From Lachnospiraceae bacterium (GTDB lineage: Bacteria; Bacillota; Clostridia; Lachnospirales; Lachnospiraceae): a DNA stretch of 64,000 bases. The notes under the pieces are model-generated. The model was not told the DNA's origin, did no database searches, and was given only the letters and a program-made list of their open reading frames with translations. Location: NCBI GenBank assembly GCA_030527645.1, contig JAUNAJ010000009.1, positions 27,889-91,888 of the forward strand, written 5' to 3'. Below, one piece after another: positions 25,751-35,183 of the stretch; positions within the stretch are counted from its first letter, which is position 1; each line of letters begins with the position of its first letter. The position numbers and the translations under genes are program-made.

Positions 25751-27043
25751 TTGAAATTTGTACTGGGTATTGTGGTTCTCAGCGCAGTGATCTTCTTTCA
25801 TGAACTGGGTCACTTTCTGCTGGCGAAGGCAAGCCACATTGTTGTAAATGAATTTGCCTTCGGTATGGGACCGAAGATCGTATCGTTCACCAGAGGGGAA
25901 ACAACCTATGCATGGAAGCTGCTGCCCTTTGGTGGATCCTGTACAATGATGGGGGAAGATGAAGAGGAGGAAGCAGCCCCGGGCTGCTTCAACCAGGCAT
26001 CTGTATGGAACAGGATCGCTGTTGTTGCAGCCGGTCCTGTCTTTAACTTTATTCTGGCATTTCTGATCTCGCTGATCGTGATTGGCGCTATGGGAACGGA
26101 TCCCGCCCGGGTGGTAGAGGTCGAGGAAGGTTCTCCCGCTGCCGGGGCAGGCCTTCAGGAGGGAGATCTCATTCTTTCTTATGAGGGAAACAGTATTGCC
26201 AACGGAAGGGAGCTGTACACGGATATCCAGCTGGACGACGTGCCGCTGGAGGACATTGAGCTGACCGTGGAGCGGGATGGAGAACAGCTCTCTATCACCT
26301 ATGATCCGACGGTCATTACCCGTTATATGCTGGGATATTACTACAATCAGGACAGCAATGCTGCTGCAGAGGTGACGGATGTGATTCAGGGCTATCCCAT
26401 GGAGGCAGCCGGTTTTCAGGCAGGAGATGTCCTTACATCAATTGACGGATATGAGATCACCACGCAGGAATCCCTGCAGGCCTACTGGGAGGAGCATCCG
26501 CTGGATGGCTCAGCTGTTGTATTAACTGCTGAAAGAGACGGTGAGACCATTACAGCAGAGGTAACGCCGATTGAGGATACCTCCGCATCGCTTGGCTTTT
26601 CCTTTAATCTTGCAAGGGAGAAGCAGTCTCCCTTCGGAGTGGTGAAGGCCTCCTTCGGAGAGATGCGGTACTGGATCCATGTGACCATTAAATCACTGGG
26701 AACACTTCTGACCGGGCAGTACAGTGTGAAGGATATGTCCGGACCGGTAGGAGTTGTATCCGCTATGGGAGATACCTATGATGAGGTGAAGAGTGAAGGG
26801 ACACTGATCATTGTCATGACCTTCCTGAACTTTGCCATCCTGTTATCAGCAAACCTGGGAATCATGAACCTTCTGCCGATCCCCGCGCTTGACGGAGGAC
26901 GGCTGGTCTTCCTGATCATTGAGGCGATCCTGGGACATCCCATTAATCGGAAATTTGAAAACTATGTGCATATCGCAGGCTTCATGCTGCTGATGCTGCT
27001 TATGGTATTCATCATGTATAATGATATTATGAAATTGTTTTAA
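25751..27043 (+). CDS. rseP: Site-2 intramembrane zinc metalloprotease (RseP/RasP type)
   Basis: A 430-residue membrane protease that cleaves regulatory proteins, such as anti-sigma factors, and signal-peptide remnants in the membrane. It starts at TTG 25751, nine bases after AAAGGAGG. The zinc motif HELGH is in the first helix, and the third ligand Asp is in the C-terminal LLPIPALDGGRLVF. Two PDZ domains lie between (about residues 115-185 and 195-260, each with a GLQEGD or GFQAGD loop). The single-PDZ form is more common in Gram-positives, so two is a small distinction. Last gene of the pyrH block. Confidence 0.94.
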   Translation: MKFVLGIVVLSAVIFFHELGHFLLAKASHIVVNEFAFGMGPKIVSFTRGETTYAWKLLPFGGSCTMMGEDEEEEAAPGCFNQASVWNRIAVVAAGPVFNFILAFLISLIVIGAMGTDPARVVEVEEGSPAAGAGLQEGDLILSYEGNSIANGRELYTDIQLDDVPLEDIELTVERDGEQLSITYDPTVITRYMLGYYYNQDSNAAAEVTDVIQGYPMEAAGFQAGDVLTSIDGYEITTQESLQAYWEEHPLDGSAVVLTAERDGETITAEVTPIEDTSASLGFSFNLAREKQSPFGVVKASFGEMRYWIHVTIKSLGTLLTGQYSVKDMSGPVGVVSAMGDTYDEVKSEGTLIIVMTFLNFAILLSANLGIMNLLPIPALDGGRLVFLIIEAILGHPINRKFENYVHIAGFMLLMLLMVFIMYNDIMKLF

Positions 27044-27134
27044 CGGCGGGGACTGCGCATGGATGGGAGGTTCCCGTCAAATGTAACACGCAGGGACTGC
27101 AAATGATGGGGAGGTTTCCCGAAAACTGTAACGT
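27041..27134 (+). repeat. Dispersed intergenic repeat, two joined units (copy 3)
   Basis: Bases 27041-27077 are identical to 37065-37101 (37 bases, beginning TAACGGCGGGGACTGC). A diverged second unit follows directly (27083-27134: GTAACACGCAGGGACTGC ... GGGGAGGTTTCCCG ... CTGTAACG). The first unit overlaps the rseP stop codon. Confidence 0.72.
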
Positions 27135-27171
27135 TCTAAGGCTGCAGTAGTCTGTTTTTACTAATAATCTG

Positions 27172-27200
27172 TTGACAAACGCATAGGATTTGTGTAATAT
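27172..27200 (+). promoter_or_regulatory. Strong sigma-A promoter upstream of the opp operon
   Basis: Perfect TTGACA at 27172-27177, 17-base spacer, TAATAT at 27195-27200. Transcription should start near 27207, only about 75 bases before a strong terminator. Confidence 0.78.
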
Positions 27201-27253
27201 TTCTTTAGCGGTCACATAATGTTCACAGATTTTCTAACTAAGGCAACTCATTC

Positions 27254-27283
27254 AAAGCAATGGCGCGAGCCATTGCTTTTTTT
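27254..27283 (+). terminator. Early terminator in the opp leader (attenuator or small-RNA end)
   Basis: AAAGCAATGGC (27254-27264) pairs with GCCATTGCTTT (27269-27279) around GCGA, followed by a T-run. It lies between the promoter at 27172-27200 and the first opp gene at 27437. Either it attenuates the operon or it ends a separate RNA of about 75-80 bases. Confidence 0.85.
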
Positions 27284-27436
27284 CTTGCTGTATAGAGCTT
27301 TTTGTGAGGCATCATAGTATGAGAGGGTACCGGTCAACACAGCAGGACTTTCGTTACTGTTATTCCGGTGAACTTTTACGAACCTTCATCAATGAATCAG
27401 ACCGAAAAAAATCTTTAGAAAGAGAGGAGAGTATAC

Positions 27437-28348
27437 GTGGCAAAATATATTGTGAAACGAGTATTTCTTGCAGTTGTTACAATATTCCTTGTCTGTATGA
27501 TCACATTTTTCGCAATGAATGCTGTTCCGGGCGGACCATTCAACGGTGAGAAGGCAAAATCCGAAGCAATCATGCAGGTATTGAATGCCCGCTTTGGACT
27601 GGATCAGCCGGTTGGTATTCAGTTCCTGAATTACATGAAAGGAATTTTGCACGGTGACTTTGGTGTTTCCCTTACAACAGGACGAGATATCGCAGCTACT
27701 ATCGCAACCCGGTTTGCCGTATCAGCGAAGCTGGGACTGATAGCAGTTCTTGTAGCGCTGATCGTCGGTGTTGTTTTAGGTGCCGTTGCTGCACTGAACC
27801 GCAACAAATGGCCGGATCATGTGATCATTTTCTTCGTAACACTGTTTACTGCAATGCCGTCCTTTGTATCCGCGTCCTTCCTGCTGCTGATCTTCTGCAT
27901 CCAGCTTGGATGGGTCCCGGTATGGTCTACCTCAGATCCAAGCTACATCCTTCCGGTCATTGCATTGTCCCTGTCGCCGATGGCACACATCACCAGGCTG
28001 ACAAAAACCTCCATGCTGGATGTTCTGGGACAGGATTACATTCGTACTGCAAAGGCTAAGGGCGTGAGTCCTGTGAAAACGATCTTTATCCACGCTCTGA
28101 GGAATGCCCTGATCCCGGTTATCACCTACGTGGGACCACTGACAGCATCTATTCTGACAGGATCACTTGTTGTAGAGAATATCTTTACGATCGGCGGTCT
28201 TGGCTCCGCCTTTGTTGAGTCCATTACAAAGCGTGATTATACGATGATCATGGGAGTAACCATCTTCCTGGCAGTGATCATGGTATTCATGAACCTTGTC
28301 AGCGACCTGCTTTACAAGCTGGTAGACCCGAGAATCAAGTTAGAGTAA
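27437..28348 (+). CDS. oppB: Oligopeptide ABC transporter permease OppB
   Basis: A 303-residue inner-membrane permease with six predicted helices. It starts at GTG 27437 after AGAGAGGA. Features include the classical first helix (MAKYIVKRVFLAVVTIFLVCMITF), the GLDQPVGIQFLNYMKGILHGDFGVSL extracytoplasmic loop typical of DppB/OppB, and the cytoplasmic EAA-like loop DYIRTAKAKGVSPVKTIFIHALRNALIPVI, which docks on the ATPase. It pairs with OppC to form the channel for peptide uptake. First gene of the five-gene operon oppB-C-D-F-A. Confidence 0.93.
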   Translation: MAKYIVKRVFLAVVTIFLVCMITFFAMNAVPGGPFNGEKAKSEAIMQVLNARFGLDQPVGIQFLNYMKGILHGDFGVSLTTGRDIAATIATRFAVSAKLGLIAVLVALIVGVVLGAVAALNRNKWPDHVIIFFVTLFTAMPSFVSASFLLLIFCIQLGWVPVWSTSDPSYILPVIALSLSPMAHITRLTKTSMLDVLGQDYIRTAKAKGVSPVKTIFIHALRNALIPVITYVGPLTASILTGSLVVENIFTIGGLGSAFVESITKRDYTMIMGVTIFLAVIMVFMNLVSDLLYKLVDPRIKLE

Positions 28349-28364
28349 GGAGACGAAAGACAAT

Positions 28365-29444
28365 ATGGCAATCAATAATGATATTCCGGCTCCGAAGAAA
28401 AATAAATTAAGTCTTCAGCTGGATCCGGCGCTTTTTGAAAAAGCGACCGATGACGAAAAAAGACAGCAGGATGTTATGGCGGAGTCCACGACATTCTTCA
28501 AGGATGGTATGCGCCGTCTGATGAAGAATCCTCTGGCAGTGATCTCCATGGTGATCCTGGCTGTTGTGATCCTCACTATGATCTTTGCTCCTGTGGTAGT
28601 TCCCTACAGCTATGAGGAGATCATCACCGTTGAGGGTGTCCGTGACAAGAGTGCGGCAAACCTGAAGCCCTTCGAATATTCCGAGAGGGAGCAGGCATAT
28701 ATGGAGAAATACGATGTGAAGATCTTCCCTCATATCATGGGAACGGACGAGCTCTGCCGTGACTACTTCATCCGAGTAGTATATGGTGCAAGAGTATCTG
28801 TCATGGTAGGTATCTTTGCAGCTGTCATGGTATTGATCATAGGAACCCTGTACGGAGCCATATCGGGCTACGCCGGAGGGCGGGTCGATATGATCATGAT
28901 GCGAATCGTTGATATTATCTACTCGCTTCCCGATATCCTGATCATCATTCTTCTGGCAGTGGTATTCAAGGAAACCATGGACTTCTCCTCTGTGCCGGTC
29001 ATCGGCAAGCTGGGAACCAACATGGTATCCATGTTCATTGTATTCGGTCTTCTGTACTGGGTTGGTATGGCACGACTTGTCCGCGGCCAGATCCTTACCA
29101 TCAAGCAGAACGAATACGTGCTGGCAGCAAAATCCATGGGAGCCGGTGCAGGCAGAATCATCAGAAAGCATATCCTGCCCAACTGCCTCTCTGTAATTAT
29201 CATCACAACTGCACAGGAGATTCCTGCTGCGATCTTCACAGAGTCCTATCTGTCCTTCATCGGACTGGGAGTAGCGCTCCCCATGCCTTCTCTTGGTTCT
29301 CTGGCAAATGCAGCAAGATCCGGTATGCAGTCCTACCCCTGGAAGCTTGTCTTCCCGGCAATCATGATCATTCTGGTGGTTCTCTCCTTCAACCTGATCG
29401 GTGATGCAATGAGAGATGCCTTTGATCCGAAACTGAAAAAATAA
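28365..29444 (+). CDS. oppC: Oligopeptide ABC transporter permease OppC
   Basis: A 359-residue permease starting 16 bases after oppB, with AAGGAGA upstream. An N-terminal cytoplasmic stretch of about 50 residues precedes the first helix (PLAVISMVILAVVILTMIF). A MGTDELCRDYFIRVVYGARVSVMVG segment and the EAA loop YVLAAKSMGAGAGRIIRKHILPN follow, and the C-terminus is the usual NLIGDAMRDAFDPKLKK. The loop between the first helix and the GTDE motif is longer than in many OppC proteins (about 60 residues). It forms the translocation pore with OppB. Confidence 0.93.
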   Translation: MAINNDIPAPKKNKLSLQLDPALFEKATDDEKRQQDVMAESTTFFKDGMRRLMKNPLAVISMVILAVVILTMIFAPVVVPYSYEEIITVEGVRDKSAANLKPFEYSEREQAYMEKYDVKIFPHIMGTDELCRDYFIRVVYGARVSVMVGIFAAVMVLIIGTLYGAISGYAGGRVDMIMMRIVDIIYSLPDILIIILLAVVFKETMDFSSVPVIGKLGTNMVSMFIVFGLLYWVGMARLVRGQILTIKQNEYVLAAKSMGAGAGRIIRKHILPNCLSVIIITTAQEIPAAIFTESYLSFIGLGVALPMPSLGSLANAARSGMQSYPWKLVFPAIMIILVVLSFNLIGDAMRDAFDPKLKK

Positions 29445-29460
29445 CGGAAGGAGAATTGCA

Positions 29461-30492
29461 ATGTCTACAACAGAAATGAATGATAAAGAAGAGCTGCTCC
29501 TTTCCGTGAGAGATCTCCATACCTCTTTCTTTACTGACTCAGGTGAGGTACAGGCGGTAAACGGTGTAAACTTCAATCTTTCCAGAGGAAAGATCCTTGG
29601 TGTGGTAGGAGAGTCCGGATCCGGAAAGTCTGTAACCGCCTATTCCATCATGCAGATCCTTGCAGACAGCGGAAGAGTGGTGGGAGGTGAGATCCTCTAT
29701 AAGGGCGAGAATATCCTGAAGTATTCCAAAAAGCAGATGGACAGCTTCCGCGGAGCGAAATGCTCTATTATTTTCCAGGATCCCATGACCTCATTGAATC
29801 CTACCTTCACCATTGGCTATCAGCTGAGAGAGGCCCTGCAGCTTCATACCCAGTACAAGACGAAGGAGCAGGCCAATGCCAGAGCAGTGGAGCTTCTGAC
29901 CATGGTAGGTGTAAACGAGCCGGAATCCCGTATCAAGCAGTATCCCTTCGAGCTGTCCGGCGGTATGCGCCAGCGTGTCATGATCGCTATGGCGCTTGCC
30001 TGTGAGCCGGATATCCTGATCGCGGATGAGCCGACGACTGCTCTTGATGTGACGATCCAGGCACAGATCCTGGAGCTGATGAAGGATCTGCAGAAGCAGC
30101 TGGGCATGGCGATCATCATGGTCACCCATGACCTGGGCGTCATTGCCTCCATGTGTGACGAGATCATCGTTATGTACGGCGGAAGAGTATGTGAGAGAGG
30201 TACGGCGGATGATATCTTCTATCGTCCCTGCCATGAATATACCAAGGGACTGCTGAAGTCCATCCCCAATGTGGACAATATGAATGAGAAGCTGATTCCT
30301 ATTGGCGGAAGTCCCATCAATATGCTGGCTATGCCGGAGGGCTGTGCCTTCTGTCCGCGCTGTGAGAATGCTCTGAAGGTTTGTCTGACACAGAAGCCGG
30401 AGGAGATCCGGACACCGGACGGACATCTGGCTGCCTGCTGGCTGAATATTAAGAAACTGTATGAAAACGGAGAGCTGGAGGTGCATGCGTAA
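29461..30492 (+). CDS. oppD: Oligopeptide ABC transporter ATPase OppD
   Basis: A 343-residue ATPase with Walker A GESGSGKS, signature [14 protein letters not shown], Walker [14 protein letters not shown] and the switch His in VTHDLG. The C-terminal Opp/Dpp extension carries the Cys motif [14 protein letters not shown], which in this family can bind an iron-sulfur cluster. Start at ATG 29461 after GGAAGGAG. It is separated from oppC by 16 bases and from oppF by 2, giving tight coupling. It powers peptide import with OppF. Confidence 0.94.
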   Translation: MSTTEMNDKEELLLSVRDLHTSFFTDSGEVQAVNGVNFNLSRGKILGVVGESGSGKSVTAYSIMQILADSGRVVGGEILYKGENILKYSKKQMDSFRGAKCSIIFQDPMTSLNPTFTIGYQLREALQLHTQYKTKEQANARAVELLTMVGVNEPESRIKQYPFELSGGMRQRVMIAMALACEPDILIADEPTTALDVTIQAQILELMKDLQKQLGMAIIMVTHDLGVIASMCDEIIVMYGGRVCERGTADDIFYRPCHEYTKGLLKSIPNVDNMNEKLIPIGGSPINMLAMPEGCAFCPRCENALKVCLTQKPEEIRTPDGHLAACWLNIKKLYENGELEVHA

Positions 30493-30494
30493 CC

Positions 30495-31472
30495 ATGGCA
30501 GAGAATAAGACAAACAGTGAATATCTGGTTGAAGTGCATGGATTAAAACAGCACTTCCCCATTAAGACAGGAATGTTTTCCTCCATCCCTCTGAAGGCGG
30601 TGGACGGCGTATCCTTCAATATCAGACCGGGTGAAACTCTTGGTCTGGTTGGAGAGTCCGGCTGCGGAAAGACTACAGTCGGACGGTCCCTGCTCCGTCT
30701 GTATGAGCCTACCGACGGAGAGTTTTATTTCAACGGAGAGCTGGTAACGAACAAAAACATTCATGAGCTGCGCAAGCAGATGCAGATGGTGTTCCAGGAT
30801 CCCTATTCCTCACTGAACCCAAGAATGACGGTAGAGGATATCATCGGCGAGCCGCTGGATATCCATAAGCTGTATTCCACCAGGGAAGAGCGTCATGAAA
30901 AGATCATGGAGCTGATGAAGCTGGTAGGACTGAATGCAGAGCATGGAACCAGATATGCCCATGAGTTCTCCGGCGGTCAGAGACAGCGAATCGGAATTGC
31001 CCGCGCCCTGGCCGTGAATCCGAAATTTATCGTCTGTGATGAGCCTGTATCTGCTCTGGATGTATCCATTCAGGCACAGGTCATCAATATGTTCGAGGAG
31101 ATTCAGGAAAAGCTTGGCGTAGCGTATCTGTTCATTGCCCACGACCTGCTGGTGGTTCACCATATCTCAGACAGAATTGCAGTAATGTATCTGGGACGGA
31201 TCGTGGAGATCGCCGATGCCGATGAGCTGAACGAGACTCCGATTCATCCATATACCCTGTCTCTGCTGTCTGCTGTTCCGATTCCGGATCCGAAGACAGC
31301 AAGGGAGTCGAAGCGTATCATTCTGGAGGGAGATGTGCCGTCGCCCCTGAACATGCCGGAGGGCTGCGCCTTCCGTACCCGGTGCAGATACGCCACTGAG
31401 AGATGTGCCAAGGAGAGACCGGAGCTCACCGACAGAGGAAACGGTCACATGGTGGCCTGCTGGAATCGATGA
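30495..31472 (+). CDS. oppF: Oligopeptide ABC transporter ATPase OppF
   Basis: A 325-residue partner ATPase, starting 2 bases after oppD with GGAGGTG just upstream inside oppD. Walker A is [10 protein letters not shown]-loop [14 protein letters not shown], signature [14 protein letters not shown], Walker [15 protein letters not shown], and H-loop IAHDLLVV. The family C-terminal Cys motif is partly present ([14 protein letters not shown]). Heterodimer with OppD. Confidence 0.94.
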   Translation: MAENKTNSEYLVEVHGLKQHFPIKTGMFSSIPLKAVDGVSFNIRPGETLGLVGESGCGKTTVGRSLLRLYEPTDGEFYFNGELVTNKNIHELRKQMQMVFQDPYSSLNPRMTVEDIIGEPLDIHKLYSTREERHEKIMELMKLVGLNAEHGTRYAHEFSGGQRQRIGIARALAVNPKFIVCDEPVSALDVSIQAQVINMFEEIQEKLGVAYLFIAHDLLVVHHISDRIAVMYLGRIVEIADADELNETPIHPYTLSLLSAVPIPDPKTARESKRIILEGDVPSPLNMPEGCAFRTRCRYATERCAKERPELTDRGNGHMVACWNR

Positions 31473-31575
31473 GCGGTTTCTAACGGTACCGGTTCGACTT
31501 GAAAAAGTTTGGTAATTGATCTGTCAGTACAGATTTAATTGCAAATATCTATATTCTACTAAGGAGGATATGAAC

Positions 31576-33405
31576 ATGAAAAAGAAAACCTTATCACTTT
31601 TCCTTGCTGCAATGATGGCAGCAGGAACACTGACCGCATGCGGCAGCGATGCTTCTCAGGCGCCTGCTTCCAGCGAAGCAGCAGAGAGCACTTCTGCAGA
31701 GGAAACTGCTGAAGCAGACGGTGCAGATGATGCAGTCATCGAGGACTGGGTTGAAGCAGTCGGACTTACCGATTCAGCTGACAATGCAGCGGCACCTGAC
31801 TGGAGTGCTTACGATGAGCTGGTAAACAGCATCTATGTAAACACCGATGCAGAGGCTCGTGAGGCAGACCTGCATACAGCAGAGGATATGCTGATGGCAA
31901 CCGGTGCGGTACTTCCGATCTACTACTACAACGATATGTATCTGGAGAACACCGCATGGTCCGGTGACTTTGCAAACGTATTCGGAACAAAATACTTTAT
32001 GTATGCAACGAAGGACGGAGAGGCTGCAGAGGTTTTCAACATCAACCTTGCTTCCGAGCCGGATCATCTGGATCCTGCACTGAATACTTCCGTTGACGGT
32101 GCTGCTCTTGCAGCTAACTCCTTCGTTGGTCTCTACACCTACAACGAGGACGGCGAGGTGATTCCTGCACTGGCTGACGGTATGCCGGAGATCTCCGAGG
32201 ACGGAACAGAGTACACCATTACCATGAAAGAAGGACTGAAATGGTCCGACGGATCTGATCTGACAGCAAACGATATTGTTTACTCCTGGAACAGAGCAGT
32301 AGACCCTGACACAGCTTCCGATTACAGCTATCTGTTTACTATCTTCGAGGGCTATGGCGACGGATCTGATCCGCAGCTGACACTGGATGCTCCGGATGAC
32401 AAGACTGTTACCTTTAAGCTGACAGCTCCCTGCAGCTATATGAACGGACTTCTGGCTTTCCCGGTATTCATGCCTGTACCTCAGGCTGCAGTAGAGGAAG
32501 CTGATCCGGACGGAACCAACCCCGGTGCATGGGCACAGGAGGCAGGCTTCGTAACAAACGGTGCTTACGTTCTGGATACCTGGAATCATAATGAGTCCAT
32601 GGTTTATGTAAAGAACCCGAACTTCTACGATGCTGACAACGTTACTGTTGATGAGCTGCACTTCATGCTCTCTGCAGATGATACAGCAATCCTTGCTGCA
32701 TTCCAGTCCGGCGATATCGACTATGCTGATACTGTTCCGACCGGTGAGGTTGCAAACCTGAAGGATACAGACGAGTTCCACGTAATTGACAACCTGGGAA
32801 CCTACTATGTAGGCTTCAATGTAAATTCCGAGCTCTTTGACGGAAAGACAGCTTCACAGGCTGCAGCTATGCGTCGTGCAATCGCACTTCTGATCGATCG
32901 TCAGTATATCATTGATACAGTAGGACAGACAGAGCAGAAGGTTGCTACCTCCTTCATTCCTGCAGGAATGAGCGATGGAAACGGCGGCGAGTTCAAGGTA
33001 AATGATGATGCTTACACCTATCCTGTAGAGGACGGATACTATGAGGATCTGTCTACAGCAGGCAATGCAAACGTTGAGAAAGCAATTGAGCTTCTGAAAT
33101 ATGCAGGCTATGAATTCGATGACAGCAACATGCTCTCTGCTGATACACCGATCAAGCTGGAGTATCTGACCAATGAGGGAACAGGACACGAGGCAATCGC
33201 ACAGTGCATCCAGCAGGATCTTGCTGTAGTAGGCATCGAGATGAACATCACAAGAGAAGACTGGCAGACATTCCTGAACGACCGTAAGAACGGAAACTTC
33301 GACGTGGCTCGTGAGGGATGGCTTGCAGACTACGATGATCCGGTTAACATGATCGAGATGTTCCTGAGCAACTCCGGAAACAACGATATGCAGCTGGGTA
33401 AATAA
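31576..33405 (+). CDS. oppA: Oligopeptide-binding lipoprotein, apparently circularly permuted
   Basis: A 609-residue SBP_bac_5-type lipoprotein. The start is ATG 31576, eight bases after AAGGAGG; an ATG at 31570 is too close. The lipobox is LTAC. Residues about 75-149 (AYDELVNSIY, LHTAEDMLM, AVLPIYYYNDMY, GTKYFMYA) match what is normally the last 80 residues of such proteins. The normal start (FNINLASEPDHLDPALN) follows near residue 152. The protein then ends at DYDDP...SGNNDMQLGK, the point where those 80 residues usually follow. So the domain order is rotated rather than truncated. It should still form both lobes and feed the OppBCDF importer. Terminator downstream. Confidence 0.85.
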   Translation: MKKKTLSLFLAAMMAAGTLTACGSDASQAPASSEAAESTSAEETAEADGADDAVIEDWVEAVGLTDSADNAAAPDWSAYDELVNSIYVNTDAEAREADLHTAEDMLMATGAVLPIYYYNDMYLENTAWSGDFANVFGTKYFMYATKDGEAAEVFNINLASEPDHLDPALNTSVDGAALAANSFVGLYTYNEDGEVIPALADGMPEISEDGTEYTITMKEGLKWSDGSDLTANDIVYSWNRAVDPDTASDYSYLFTIFEGYGDGSDPQLTLDAPDDKTVTFKLTAPCSYMNGLLAFPVFMPVPQAAVEEADPDGTNPGAWAQEAGFVTNGAYVLDTWNHNESMVYVKNPNFYDADNVTVDELHFMLSADDTAILAAFQSGDIDYADTVPTGEVANLKDTDEFHVIDNLGTYYVGFNVNSELFDGKTASQAAAMRRAIALLIDRQYIIDTVGQTEQKVATSFIPAGMSDGNGGEFKVNDDAYTYPVEDGYYEDLSTAGNANVEKAIELLKYAGYEFDDSNMLSADTPIKLEYLTNEGTGHEAIAQCIQQDLAVVGIEMNITREDWQTFLNDRKNGNFDVAREGWLADYDDPVNMIEMFLSNSGNNDMQLGK

Positions 33406-33459
33406 GAAGATCAGGCTCCTTTGAGCATGTTTCTTATCAACGGAATACGTAAGTTCCTG

Positions 33460-33494
33460 ACGGGGGCATCCGCAATGCGGATGTCCCCGTTTTG
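33460..33494 (+). terminator. opp operon terminator
   Basis: A stem of CGGGG plus GCATCCGC (33461-33473) with GCGGATGT plus CCCCG (33477-33489), a 3-base loop, and a TTTT run. Confidence 0.88.
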
Positions 33495-33519
33495 CACTCC
33501 CTTTTGTAACGCATTTGCA

Positions 33520-33548
33520 TGGACAGACAGAGGTTCCTGTGATAAAAT
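33520..33548 (+). promoter_or_regulatory. Predicted promoter of the sugar-transferase gene
   Basis: TGGACA at 33520-33525, 17-base spacer, TAAAAT at 33543-33548. The leader of about 140 bases includes an isolated repeat end (TCGACTTGAA at 33667-33676). Confidence 0.5.
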
Positions 33549-33693
33549 ATTATGAAGTCTGTAATAAAACTGTTACAGAAATTTTTAACTCAGTCGTGAT
33601 GGCTCCCGCTTGTCTGCAGAAGGGAATGGCACCGTTTCAATCCGTGAATCGGTACGGGGGATGCACTCGACTTGAAAACAGGAGGAGACCCGT

Positions 33694-35145
33694 ATGTACA
33701 AAAAATCCGTCAGCAGCTGGCTGAAGCACTGGGATTTTATGGTGATGGACATCCTTGTTCTGCATCTGTGCGTATTACTTTCATTCGACCTGATCTGGAA
33801 TGAAGGCATTCCATATATGAATATGCGATTCAGAACCATCGCTCTGCTGTTTCTGCTATGTCAGCTGGCTGTCATGTTCTTTACACAGCCCTACAAAGGA
33901 ATTCTGAAAAGGGGCAATGCGGCAGAACTGGGATTGTCCCTGCGGCATACACTTTCGGTGTTGGCATCGTATGTAATCGCAACCTTTGTGCTGCACCAGC
34001 AGCATATTTTTTCGAGACGATTCATTGCGGCCTGTATGGTGCTGTACGCAGCAGCTACATTTCTTACAAGATTTGGTCTGAAGAAATTTGTTATGCACCG
34101 TCTGCGGATCACGAAGACAAAAAGTGCTATGGTGGTGATCACTACCAGCAGCATGATCAAGGATGTGATCAATAATCTGACAAAGTCAGAGCTGTACGAT
34201 TATTTTATCAGCGGCATTGTTCTTGTGGACAGGAATGTAAAAAACCGGAAGATCGCAGGAATCCCCGTACTGGAGAATAACGACGATATTCTCGGTCAGA
34301 TCAGCCGTGAATGGGTTGATGAGGTATTTATCTGTCTGCCGGATGAGCTGGCACTTTCTGATGATGCAAAAGAAAAGCTGATCAGTATGGGTGTGACGAC
34401 CCATTACTGCCTTGCCGAGCTGCAGGATGACAGCTGGGGAGAGCGTCATGTACAGAGTCTCGGTGACTATGCTGTCGTAACCAGCGGAATGAAGATGGTT
34501 GCTCCGAAGGATCTGCTGTACAAGCGCCTTCTGGATATTGTGGGAGCTATTGTAGGATGTATTATTTGTGGAATCCTGTTTATCTTTGTTGCTCCGGCAA
34601 TCTACATGAAATCGCCGGGACCGATCTTCTTCAGTCAGACCAGGATCGGACTGAACGGAAAGCCCTTTAAAATCTATAAGTTCCGAAGCATGTATATGGA
34701 TGCGGAGGAGAGGAAGGCTGCGCTTCTGGCCCAGAGCGAGGTGGATTCTGTCATGTTCAAGATGGAGGATGACCCCCGGATCATCGGAAGCGAGAAGAAG
34801 GACAGAAATGGAAAGCCAAAGGGAATCGGAAACTTCATCCGGAAAACATCCATCGATGAATTCCCGCAGTTTTTCAATGTGCTGAAGGGAGATATGTCTC
34901 TGGTTGGAACCCGTCCGCCCACGGTAGATGAGTGGGAGCGCTACGATATTCAGCACCGTGCCCGCATGCGTGTAAAGCCGGGTATCACAGGTTTGTGGCA
35001 GGTAAGCGGACGCAGCAACATTGAAAGTATGGACGAGGTGGTTCGTCTGGATAAGGAGTATATTCAGAACTGGAGCATGAAGCTGGATATTGCGATCCTG
35101 TTTAAAACGGTGAAGGTCGTACTGCTTCATGAGGGCGCTGTCTGA
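33694..35145 (+). CDS. Polyprenyl-phosphate sugar-1-phosphate transferase (exopolysaccharide initiation)
   Basis: A 483-residue membrane enzyme of the WbaP/PssY/CpsE type. It moves a sugar-1-phosphate from a nucleotide sugar to undecaprenyl phosphate, the first step of capsule or exopolysaccharide repeat synthesis. The N-terminus has four to five hydrophobic segments, then a Rossmann-like CoA_binding_3 region (about 140-265). The C-terminal catalytic domain begins with a membrane helix near LYKRLLDIVGAIVG and contains PIFFSQTRIGLNGKPFKIYKFRSMY, IRKTSIDEFPQFFNVLKGDMSLVG and KPGITGLWQVSGR. The RBS is AGGAGGAG. Other glycosyltransferases are not nearby, but glmS and glf follow. Confidence 0.9.
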   Translation: MYKKSVSSWLKHWDFMVMDILVLHLCVLLSFDLIWNEGIPYMNMRFRTIALLFLLCQLAVMFFTQPYKGILKRGNAAELGLSLRHTLSVLASYVIATFVLHQQHIFSRRFIAACMVLYAAATFLTRFGLKKFVMHRLRITKTKSAMVVITTSSMIKDVINNLTKSELYDYFISGIVLVDRNVKNRKIAGIPVLENNDDILGQISREWVDEVFICLPDELALSDDAKEKLISMGVTTHYCLAELQDDSWGERHVQSLGDYAVVTSGMKMVAPKDLLYKRLLDIVGAIVGCIICGILFIFVAPAIYMKSPGPIFFSQTRIGLNGKPFKIYKFRSMYMDAEERKAALLAQSEVDSVMFKMEDDPRIIGSEKKDRNGKPKGIGNFIRKTSIDEFPQFFNVLKGDMSLVGTRPPTVDEWERYDIQHRARMRVKPGITGLWQVSGRSNIESMDEVVRLDKEYIQNWSMKLDIAILFKTVKVVLLHEGAV

Positions 35146-35183
35146 TAAGAGCTCAACTTGAAATAAAGGAGGACAAATAAATT

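Noticed and set aside
33300..33420. Frameshift truncating oppA
   Set aside because: No continuation of the missing C-terminal motifs exists in any frame downstream; they are found at the protein's N-terminus instead.
35146..35183. glmS ribozyme
   Set aside because: The gap before glmS is only 38 bases, too short for the ribozyme.
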